In this document: piece after piece, positions 51,060 to 61,000 of the stretch
How positions within the stretch are numbered: position 1 is the first letter of the stretch
How the letters are laid out: every line of letters begins with the position of its first letter
Source: Manduca sexta
Lineage: Eukaryota > Arthropoda > Insecta > Lepidoptera > Sphingidae
DNA: 64,000 nt
Assembly: GCF_014839805.1 (NCBI RefSeq)
Contig: NC_051131.1
Coordinates: 14,806,913 to 14,870,912 of the forward strand
Reading direction: 5' to 3'
Notes under the pieces: generated by a model
Seen by the model: the letters and a program-made list of their open reading frames with translations, nothing else
What the model was told of the DNA's origin: nothing
The model's database searches: none
Program-made: the position numbers and the translations under genes

Positions 51060-53790
51060 GCTAATTACTTAGGAGTAGATACAATATTGATTGGTATTCG
51101 CACAAAGATGCTCTTCCAACACAATCATCGTATTATTGGTATTGAAAACATTAGTATTTGTCTATCACATATTGAGCAAGTTTTACTTTGAATGTGTTGA
51201 AATAGTTTACATTTTTTATACAGTAGATGTGGTTTTACAAGAGAATTGTATATTGTATAGCGCAATTTATGTGGAACACACCGAACAATGTGCCGAAGTG
51301 ATCCCATAAGAGATAAAAGTTTGGATGTGATGTGTTCGATATGTGTGTTCCACGTCAATCCACTATCAATTCGTAGACCTAGGTATTTCTCGTTAGTTTT
51401 TTCCTGCAGGGGTAGATTATTTAGTTCTAATTGGTCGTGTGGTGTAATATTTTTATTTTTAGCTTTAAAAATTACATAGCACGTTTTCGATGAATTTATT
51501 GTTAAAAGGTTATACCGAAACCAAGAGAATAGCTTGTTTAAATCTTCTTGGGCTTTGCACATTAAGTCCTGAATATTTGATCCGAAGTAAAATAAGGATG
51601 TGTCGTCTGCGTAAAGAATTATGTGGCCATGCAAACCTAGTTCTTGTATGTTATTTATGTAGATTGTGAAGAGTAACGGAGCTAATAAGGATCCCTGTGG
51701 TAGTCCGCATTTTAAAGGTAGTTTTTGACTTTTCGTGTTTCCTAGTTTTATTACTTGGAATCTGTTGGCTAGGTATGATTGCAATATGTCCAGTGCAGAG
51801 CCTTTGATGCCGATGCTTTGCAGTTTTTTGATTAGTAACGTATGACTGACAGTATCAAAGGCCTTTTTCAAGTCAATAAACACGCCAAGAGCAAAAAGTT
51901 TGTTGTCCATGCTTGATTTGATTTTAGTTACTAGATCAACCGTGGCTGTTAGAGTACTACTTCTAGGTCGAAAACCGTATTGACGTTCAAAGATGAAGTT
52001 GATAGAATAAAGGTGGTTTGCTAGGCGTTTGTATATAATGCGTTCGAACACTTTGGAAATGCATGGCAGAACCGAGATTGGTCTGTAGTTCCCGGGATCC
52101 GTTTTAGGCCCTGATTTATGAATAGGCGTTACTTTTGCTATTTTTAATGAGTCTGGAAAGACTCCTGTCACTATCAGTTTGTTGAAGCATTTTGCAAGAT
52201 TGGTAGCAATTTGGTGCTTTATACTTTTAATAGTTTTGGTACTGATTCCGTCTAAGCCCGCGCTGGATTTTTGGTCAAGATTATTTATTATATCTATAAT
52301 CTCCACGTCGCTACATGGATTAAAGGTTGTTAGTTCACTGGAATACGTGGTAAGGGGGAGGGCTGAGGTAGGATTTTCATGGTAGTGTTTTGGGATTTCG
52401 CTAGCCAAGGAGGAGCCTACAGTAGAGAAGTATCGGTTGAATTCTTCACAGATATCCAGTGTGTCAGTTACTTCCTTGTTATCAATTATTAGTTTCGTGG
52501 GAATATGGTTTTGTTTAACTTTGTTCCTTGCTAGGTTATTGACTAGGTTCCACATCTTTTTTGGTTTATTGGTACATTGAGCGAATTCCTTGAGGTAGTA
52601 GTTGTTTTTTGTGTCTTGAATTAATTGCCTAACATAGTCTTTAGTGGTTATAAATTCTTTTCGTATCAGTTCATTGTCAGGTTGTAGTTTGAGTTCTGCC
52701 CATAGGTGATTTCTTCGGTTGATTCCATGAATTATGTCTTTATTTATCCAGTCTTTTGGGGTGGGTTAAGTATCTTAATTTTTGTTGTTTTACTATTGTT
52801 TATATGATAAGTAATGATTTTTTCTAGGGTGCAATAGTCATAGTCTGCTTCGTCTAGACCTATTTCTTCGAGTGATTTGCATAGTATTGTATAATTAATG
52901 GCTTCATATTTGGAAACTGGTCTACTAGGTGGCTTAATCTTTTTTAGTTCGACATAAATTTGTTTGTGGTCGGACATAGAGGATTCGATAATTGCCATAT
53001 GGAAATAATCATTCTTTAAGTTGGTACTGACATGGTCAATTATGGTTTTTCGTGTAGCCGAGTCTCGTGTACTATATTTTGACTCAGTTTTGTTGAGTAT
53101 TTTATATCCATTTTCGATAAGTAGTTCTTTGTATAGCTTGCTTTTTTTATCTTTCGTTAATAGATCGATGTTGAAGTCACCGAAAACCATCGCCCTTTTT
53201 CTTTGTTGTAGTTGAGAATTGTATACTTCAATAAAATTTTTGGGATTAGTATCGCCTGGATTGTAAACAACTCCAACTTCCAGAGCATATCTGTCAAGTC
53301 GAATCCAAAGGTAATTATTCCCGTCTGAGTAGCTTGATTCTGATAGAGAGTGTTTTAGGTTATTGTGTACATATGCAGAAACTCCGCCACCTCTGGCATC
53401 CGTTCGATAATTATAGTAGTGTGTGTAGTTAGGTAACTGGAGTTCCAAAGCTTGGCTTTCATTTCTGATCCATGTTTCTGTCAGTAGAATGAGATGTATG
53501 ATCGTAGGTATAGATTTTATAACACATTGCAATTCATCGAACTTTCCTTTTTTTCTAATACTTCGAGCATTTAAGTAGAAGAATGTTAGGCGTGATTTGT
53601 TTGTTTGTAGTTGGTCATAATCTGTAATTATTTCATAAGTGTTTGTGCTGATTGTAGCTTCGGTAGTAGTGTTTACTTTAAGGAGTTTTTTGGATTGGTT
53701 TTGGTTTTTATTATGCGAGGTATGCCGTTATGAAGTTACCATACTTGAAAACATTTACAATGTAGCTTTTAGGATTCTGTCTAGCATTAG
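51060..53790 (-). mobile_element. Non-LTR retrotransposon (LINE) with endonuclease and reverse transcriptase, Jockey/CR1 superfamily
   Basis: The endonuclease part runs from about 53700 to 52744: NARSIRKKGKFDELQ, LTETWIRNE, NYRTDARGGGVSAYV, MVFGDFNIDLL and SSMSDHKQIYVE, the apurinic-endonuclease signature. The reverse transcriptase part follows in another frame (about 52750 to 51125): KVTPIHKSGPKTDPGNYRPI, FERQYGFRPRSSTLTA, GVFIDLKKAFDTVSH, GLPQGSLLAPLLFTIYINN and the catalytic ILYADDTSLF. The break between the parts is a one-base change at a CCCC-AAAA run (52756-52763). The C-terminus is also shortened: after NSLVKPHLLY the text no longer fits the family. The 5' end lies near 53790 and the 3' end near 51060. 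The element sits inside a DUF7869-type gene in the same orientation. It cannot encode one intact protein as it stands. The clade (Daphne/Kiri/CR1-like) is not settled. Confidence 0.85.
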
Positions 53791-53824
53791 TAATGATAGT
53801 TGGCCACTAAGAGGGAATTCACAA

Positions 53825-53995
53825 GCATCATAGTGTGTCCAGGTAAAAGATAAGTTATCTTTATTTGTGTAATTATTATTGCGGTTTTCAAGAAATTAAT
53901 TAACGTAGATATCATTGCACGGTTCTTGTTTTGTCCGACACAGCTATCAGAATATAGATTAACCACAGTATGGGTACTTTTTTGGTCTATCATAT
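53825..53995 (-). pseudogene. Middle part of the DUF7869-type transposon-like gene
   Basis: Minus-strand text HTVVNLYSDSCVGQNKNR and ITYLLPGHTMM matches the core 'ysDnC.GQNkNr ... H.fl..GHT..' of DUF7869-type proteins. These occur in many copies in insects and look transposon-derived. The stretch is cut off on one side by the LINE 5' end (about 53790) and on the other by a short interspersed repeat starting near 54000. Confidence 0.6.
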
Positions 53996-53999
53996 TCAA

Positions 54000-54990
54000 A
54001 TAGGTGGTAGGTCTCTCATATGTGAGAGTCCGCCTGGATAGGTACCACTGCAATGTCTATTTCAGCAGTGTGTAGCAATGGCGAAGCGTCCATACAAGCC
54101 GATTCCTACCGGGTTACCTTTTGTAAATTAATTTAAAATATTGAAAAACATAACTATATAACTAGTATAATTATAGTATATTGAAACAAGTCATCCTATA
54201 CTTATTCAATTAAATCAATACTTCAACGAGTTATCGTTATCGGTAGCTCATATAATTTCGTTAAATCGTAACTCGCGCGCAGTGCTCGCGCCTCATAGTG
54301 TTCGAAGTGAACCCGGCCGCACATAGCTTCCCTTGCGATCTTGTTGTCTCTTTCACACGCAGCGCGGTGTCTTTGTCTAATCTTTTGGAAGTGACGTAAA
54401 AATACATGTGTGCGTGTGTGTATGTGTACTTCAGGGTAACCCGAGAATTTGCGGCTTAATGTTGGGCCATTGGCGCGAATTTTTTTAATAATTTAGAATG
54501 TATAATTAGTGTTTGTGTATAGTGTGGGTTTTTTTTTTTGTTGGGCTCTTTTAGATAAGTATTAAGTACCTATGTTCAAAATATGTGATTATTTGTTAAA
54601 TTTTAAGGTTTAGACATAATGTTTATGTTAGAAGGAAATTATTATGTATTATGATATTTTACTGATTTTAATTTATTGTGAACAGCGTATTACATGATAA
54701 TTCTAGAAAAAACTATTTCCTCGGGTTATTCCTTTTGAAAATTTTCACCCTTCGCCACTGGTGTGTAGTCACTGTTGTGTTCCGGTTTGAAAGACATTGT
54801 AGCCAGTATAACCACTGATCATATTGAGACTTAGCAGGAGGGCGAGCGCAGTGGAATATAAAACAATACTTTGTGATTCAAGGTGTTGGATGGCGTTTCT
54901 ACTGTTTATGGGCGGTCGTATCGCTTACCATTAGGCAATCGCAAGCTTGTCTCGTAATTCAAAGCAATAAAGAAAAAAGAAAACTTATAC
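54000..54990 (+). repeat. Short interspersed repeat split by a hAT MITE
   Basis: Left part 54000-54075: 'tatgtgagagtccgcctg', 'gataggtaccactgcaat', 'cagcagtgtgtag'. Right part 54761-54990: 'gtgtgtagtcactgttgt', 'gttccggtttgaaagaca', 'gcttaccattaggcaatc', then an A-rich tail. Joined across the insertion, the order matches the intact relative at 7225-7430. The repeat itself is inserted in the DUF7869-type relic. Confidence 0.7.
54076..54760. mobile_element. 685-bp hAT-type MITE with 8-bp target-site duplication
   Basis: Left end CAATGGCGAAGCG, right end (reverse complement) CAGTGGCGAAGGG: an imperfect terminal inverted repeat of about 13 bases with the CAGTGGCG core typical of hAT elements. 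GTGTGTAG stands on both sides (54068-54075 and 54761-54768), an exact 8-bp duplication, also typical of hAT. There is a subterminal direct repeat as well: 'cctaccgggttacctttt' near 54105 and 'cctcgggttattcctttt' near 54719. The interior is AT-rich with no transposase frame. It is non-autonomous. Confidence 0.85.
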
Positions 54991-55269
54991 TGAACTGTAA
55001 CTATTTCATTACATCCCCTTTTTATCTTGGCATTCACGCCCACACGTAACAATATCCATTCTTTGATCCACTTTCGTATATACGTTCAATATAGCGTGCA
55101 TATTTTTTCGGGTAATATAAGATCATACTTTTACATGAGGTGTATTGAGGACTTTTCTAAATCAAAGCAAACGCATTTAAGGAGTTAGGATCACCTACTT
55201 TACTCATTTTTGTGGTCTTCTAAAATCAGTGGCTTGCATTTTTCTTCATCCAGAATGTGATTTTTATAT

Positions 55270-55700
55270 TCAGTGGTTTGTTAAAAAAAAATCTGTTCTC
55301 AAGTGATAAGTTTTTGCGTTTCTCACAAAAAGCACATTTGTCTTCTTCAGGCAGATAGAATCCGATATTAAAATCTGTTTTAAATATATAATGAAATACT
55401 CTTTTTGATAATACTGATGATCTAGATTGTTTCCTTTCAATTGATCAACATACTGTAGATACAAAAACGAAATGTTCTGAAATTCTAGAGGTAAATATAA
55501 TTTTGTGCTTTTTTTGCGATAATAGTGGAATGGAACAGCAGGCAACATTTCAATGAATGATTTAAACTGTGCAACTTCTACTTCATCTGATTTATAATAA
55601 GGACGACGAGTTCTTCTGCCATCTCGAGTGGTATTCAGAATTTTATTGGCATTTTCGATGGTGTATCTCAAAGATATTTGGGATATGTGGGACACACTTT
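55270..55700 (-). pseudogene. N-terminal/middle part of the DUF7869-type transposon-like gene
   Basis: The minus-strand frame reads RYTIENANKILNTTRDGRRT, then AQFKSFIEMLPAVPFHYYRK, STKLYLPLEFQNISFLYLQY and YQKEYFIIYLKQILISDSIC. The spacing 'F...P..p.HY.R..t...YL...l.i...y..Y' is that of the region ahead of the GQNKN core in DUF7869-type proteins. The following cysteine motif is degraded. Expected sequence between this piece and 53995 is missing or interrupted by the repeat and MITE. A relic, with orientation matching the other two pieces. Confidence 0.5.
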
Positions 55701-55899
55701 AATATTCTTTCCATTGTAGTTTATGAAATAATCGTATCCTATTTTGCGAACATTACTACTAGCTCTATTTCTGTGTTTTGTAGTTTTATAAGATAGTTCT
55801 GGAATTTACGATCTGTAACTTATAATTCAATCAGAACGATTTTTATCATATAAAAAATTTCGCCAAAATAAACAGGTTTGTTTATAGTAAACGCCTCAA

Positions 55900-56200
55900 A
55901 GTCCATCACCTATGTCGGTTGCGATAACATATAGGGTCGCTTGCGCTACAAATAATCGATTACAAGGCACTTACGACAAAAATGCTTGGTGTCGCTTACG
56001 TAATGGCTTTAAAAATATATGTATCCACGATAATTTTAGCACTTGCTATAACTTTATAACGGCTTTATTTTGGGGGGAAACGACCACAGGGTTGGGTCCG
56101 TAGTGGCTTGAAATACTACTTAGGATAAAAAACGCATTTTTGACAAAAGTGTCGCTTACGATAATTTGGCGGTAACGGCTCGATATTACTTTCAAGATGT
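55900..56200 (+). repeat. Region with repeated GTCGCTTACG words
   Basis: GTCGCTTGCG at 55936, GTCGCTTACG at 55991 and again at 56151, with 'acttacgacaaaaatg' near 55968. The spacing is irregular (55 and 160 bases). It lies upstream of the selenoprotein M homologue and just beyond the transposon relics, so it could be a worn element terminus or binding sites. No coding content. Confidence 0.35.
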
Positions 56201-56503
56201 TTAGGTCTATTATATTGGTACCAGATGTACCTTAAAGTTTTGTCACCCAAAACAAAACTCTATATAACAGAGTTAAGATACATAATCATTGTTAGAAAAC
56301 CCTGTCCCAAATATCATTCCAAAAAAACCCCTCTAACATAGTATATTACTTACTCTATGGGACGCTGCATATAAATTATTTCATTGGACGTGAAAGTTTG
56401 TTAAATGTCATAGTTTGTCATTTGTGTGTATCAAAAGTAAATGTAAACTTTGGTTTCCGTTGTCTTTTTGTAATTGGTTTCACTGTCTGCTCATTAAATC
56501 AAT

Positions 56504-57276
56504 ATGAAGTTTATAATTCTGTTTTGTGCGGTTCTTTCCGTTTGCTTAGCCTACGAAAACTCCGACATTGTATCGGGAAGAATTGAGGTTAGTTTTATTG
56601 TAATGAATATGTAACTAAATACGATATTATTGTACATACGCCCAATGTTGTGATTTAGATGCGTGTTCTTCCGAATGTACTTTGTTTTTTCGAAAATGTG
56701 AAGGAGACTTTAAATAGTGTAGTAATTACACTCAGCGTAACACCCTGGCCTTACCCTAAAAAGTGTTTAATTTCTGTTTCAAATTATGGTCAATGTACAT
56801 CATTTAAAATAGTGATGACAGTGACCTTCAATCTGTATAGGTTATTTTATCACATCCGCCCACTGGGTTCGCCCCCTATTAGGGCTCTCATCTCGAGAAT
56901 ACCTTCAAATTGGTCAGGTCGAGTACAGCTCCATGTTGCATCTGAAAACGCCCACACAATGTTGTATCTGTTGATTTAAAGCTAGCCTATTACTGCTTTG
57001 TTGTCAAATTCTAATAGAATGCCTATGTTTCAGAGCTGCAGAGGATGTTCATTAAACCGCTTGCCGCAAGTTAAACAATTCGTTATGGATGATGCTCCTA
57101 AATACGACAGGCTAGAGGTTAAATTCATCTCCGGGGCACCACCTGAGCTAGTGCTGCTTGGAGATGGAGATCGGGAGCTAGAGCGCCTGCCCCTCTCACA
57201 GCTTAACCGCGAGGAATGCAATGAACTCCTGCAGGAGAGGGGTTTCACAAAGAAACCTTCCAAATCTGATTTATAA
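56504..57276 (+). CDS. SELENOM: Selenoprotein M homologue, cysteine form (Sep15/SelM thioredoxin-like, ER)
   Basis: Two exons, 56504-56587 and 57034-57276 (TAA), give 108 residues. Residues 1-16 (MKFIILFCAVLSVCLA) form a signal peptide. The redox motif is Cys30-Arg-Gly-Cys33 (SCRGCSLNRLPQVKQFV). The second Cys stands where vertebrate SelM has selenocysteine (CxxU), and there is no in-frame TGA. The rest, APPELVLLGDGDRELERLPL and NREECNELLQERGF, matches SelM rather than Sep15. The C-terminus KSDL resembles an ER-retrieval signal. The family has a thioredoxin-like fold and is linked to thiol redox control and calcium handling in the ER. Loss of selenocysteine fits insects such as Lepidoptera that lack the selenocysteine machinery. 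Exact catalysis is not known. Confidence 0.92.
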
Positions 57277-58078
57277 GTACTTAACTACAATGTACATTCC
57301 TGTTACATTTAGCTCATAAGTATATTAGATATTATTTGTGAACAAAATACTTAATAACAATTTAATGTGTATAGTAATGGTGTGTATAATATAAAATGCT
57401 TCCTGACAATTGTTTTTCATTTATTATGAATACAAAGTAAAATTATTATGGATAAAAAAATCTGATTGAAGTTGGAAAGATTTTAAGATAGTCAATATCA
57501 TGTGATTGTTAACTATTGTGCTTTAGTTGTTCCTCTGCCTACTCTTTGAAGAGACAAGAGTGCAAGCTTAGTGAACGTAATTAAGCTTCACGTGGAAAAT
57601 GTAAATTTTGTGTCAACTTTGCCTAATCTTGCAAATATGTGCATTTGCTGGTTTAGTTATCAAGATAAGGTGATAAATGATAACATTATCAGTCATTACA
57701 ATTTCACTTACACTTTGATCTTTAATATATACCATAATAATTTTTTATTGATTTAGTAGTTTGGACTACTTTTCTTGTATTAAATATGCATACAATGATT
57801 TATAGCGGATAAATAAAGGCACACTAATGGAATGTGAAACCCAACACAACTCTAAGCCTATGCAATCATTAGTATACAATGAAACAAGCAGGAAGGAATC
57901 AATACATAGGATGTAGTTTCACTACTTACCAGGTTTAATAAAAAGTAATAACGGTTGACTTATGCTTATTGTGTTTGTTTTCAAACGCACATCCAGAATA
58001 GTTGTTAGGTTGAGGACAAAATAATACACAGGCAGTTCCATAAAATTAAATATATATTCTTAAGGAGTAGAGTGGTGC
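57277..58078. other. Region between the converging SelM-like and GCN1 genes
   Basis: Holds the 3' UTRs of both genes, 800 bp in total. The AT-rich sequence shows no further gene or clear repeat. The short frame at 57571-57756 has no recognisable features. Confidence 0.45.
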
Positions 58079-61000
58079 TCAAGTGAGCAGCGTGCAGTCG
58101 AGGTCCTCGTCGCGTCCGTCGGAGTGTGCGCGGCGCAGCACGCGCGCCACCACGTCCGCCAGCGCCTCGCGCGCTCCCTCGTCCAGTAGAGACATGCATT
58201 GCTGAACAAGATAATCACATTTATAGCTATACTTTACTAAAAAAGTCTGTATAAATCTAAAATAGTTTTTTAGTGTTTAATTACTTTTCTGACACATAAA
58301 TAAATTTCACATATATTTTCTAATAAACATACATTCGTAAACAATACACTTGTATGTTTAGAGTTATTATAACACGATTACAAAGTAGTACACAACATTT
58401 GGCTTGTTACTTTAAATCATTATAAGCCAATGTTAAATCTAATAATAAACAGTAATAAGTAAACTTAAATGTTTAAACTCGATAGATGCTGCATTATGAT
58501 GCTTAAAGGAAATTATACCTACTCATATAGACTTGCTTACAATACAATTACAATAAAACAGCTCCATAAATAACAGTGACAAAGTAATGTATGACTTCAA
58601 TTATATTATCAGTATACTTGAAGTGGTCGGTTGATTTGAATCATAACTGCAATAAACGGTTGCGACTTGTTTTTTTTATTATTATTTTTGTGTAAAACAA
58701 CTGGAGGGCAAGCTGGTTTTGATATACATAAGATATACTAGTAAATAAATTATTTATGGGACAAAGGCACGTGTTAACACTATTAAATACATATTTTACA
58801 CTATTAATTGTACTTTTTTTGTCACACCATTGATAGTCCAGTTATAAATGCGTTGGAATCGCGCGTCACAGACCTCAGGTAGGCAATAAACGACCCATAA
58901 AATTACATTTTGATTATATAAACAACAATAGTCAAGATGAACATATATATCCATAAAATCTCCATAAATTGAATGTATTATAATTTATCGGGTGCTCTGA
59001 ACGCGACGACCTTGTCGCTAATATCTTACTACACGCTCATCTCAGGTGTTTAGTTTACAACATGCTATTATGTCTTGAGACAAGAACAATTAATTGTAAG
59101 TGACGATGCATATTTGTGTCGTCTAACATATTCTAGGATGATAGAAACTAGTGTATTCCAATAGTATACTATATTTATAACTTTGTTTTATCTTGCTAAT
59201 TCCTCCAAGTCTATCAGAGATAGAGACAAATGGGTATCTGATATATAATACATTTTTCACTAAAAATTATGTGGGTGTGTAATACAAGGAAATGTTTTTT
59301 TGTTTGTGTCACATTTTTATCTTATTTCGAAGAATCAGATAAACTTAACGTGACTGAAAGTAATTATATGCATTACCTCTTGTACACTATCGAGAAGTGG
59401 CTCTGATGTCCTTGTCCTTTTTGGATTATGAGTAAGGTACCTACCTGGTGGAACTGTTCGTCGTGCGGCAGACGCAGCACGGCGCGCAGTGCGAGTTCGG
59501 CGTTGGCGCGCACGTACGTGTTCTTCTCCTTGGTGCCGTTGACGAGCGCGGGCAGCAGCGCCCGCAGCACGTCGCCGCCTGCGCCGCGCTCCAGCCGCGC
59601 CTCGCGACCCACTACCGCGCTCGCGCGGGCCATCAGCTGCTTCACCTCGTTACTCGTGTGGTTCATGCTCTGGACAAACATATTGTAATTATAGTGAGAG
59701 AGCGAAGGTATTAGAGCACAATAACTATCTGATTACAAGTATAGAGTAAAACCCAGGCATTTAGCATTGTTAACTCACCCTGACAAACTGTGAGAGGATA
59801 TTTTGCGGTACAGGTTTGTCGTTCTCGAGCAGGTAGCGCATCAGGTACCCGATGCCGCGGATGCCGTTGCACACTATGGGAGTTTTATCACTGGCGAGAT
59901 ACGAGAGTAGCGTCTTCTCCACTTTGTCTTCGTAAGGATCTCTGTACACGTGATCCGGAGTCTCCTTTAGCGCGACGAAGAGCGCACACGACCGACCGTG
60001 AATTAACAGCCAGTCTTCGGGCGGGTGTGTGGGGGGATGCGCGGCGGCGAGCACGTGGTGTAGCAGCGCGGCGTCGCGGTGTGCGGCGGGTAGGCAGTGC
60101 AACAATGCGCCCAGGCAGCCGCCCACGGCGCCGCGCGGAGGGTCCTCGGGGTGCGCCAGTAGCGCCGGGGTGGTCAGTGTCGACAAGATGGCCAGCGTCA
60201 ACTGCTCCGACATCTTATCGCCGCCGGCCGTGATTATGCTGCGCAGCGCTTGTAGCATCGTCTCCCGGATGGCGGGGTCTTCTGTGTTCTTGATGCCGTT
60301 GTGCATCTCCACGAACAGTGGGTCGGCCCGGGTGTGGATCACCACCAGCTGTGATAATGCCACGCCCGCCTTGATGCGCACCGGCCGACTGGTGTCATTT
60401 AATGCCTTCAGGAATGTCGTTTGGAGTTGTGGTAAGAACTGCTTCAGCATCACGCCGACCTGTCGATCATTTCGTTTATTATTACATGACCATTATACTA
60501 ATGTCATAATATGATTATATCATTATATTACGTGTGTCAAGTTAGAGTTTAAGTTAATATATACCTTAGACAGCAGCAGTGCGAGCGTCTCTAGCACGGC
60601 CGCCTTAACGCTCGAGTTGAACCGGTCGCCGAGGATGCGGATGAGGGGGCCGGTGATGTGCACCACCGACGGCTGAATGGAGTCAGGGCTCGTCAACTTG
60701 ATGATGTCGCCCAGCATCATAGCCGCGTTCTCCTTTTCTTCTGGCAGACCATTCAGAATCGACTCGCGGAACAGCGGCAGGATCGGCGTTAAGCCCTGGT
60801 ATTGAAAACATTTATTCAATACTATTGTCTAATAAACTTTTTAATACTACTCAGTGATGAAATGATTGACAACTATTACAAATGCCCAAAAACGGTAATA
60901 ACACCACCAATACATTGAAATTGCAAAGATCTCCATGATGGTTTATATAGATAAGACAAATAGTAACCTTAGGCAGACAGAACCCTGGTAGCAAATCGCC

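Noticed and set aside
50665..55700. Treating the DUF7869-type pieces as exons of a live host gene
   Set aside because: The pieces contain frameshifts and stops, lack clear splice sites, and are separated by transposon insertions.
60029..60514. Long plus-strand frames across the GCN1 exons (also 59790-60233, 61343-61698)
   Set aside because: Shadows of GC-rich exons whose minus-strand translation is clearly GCN1.
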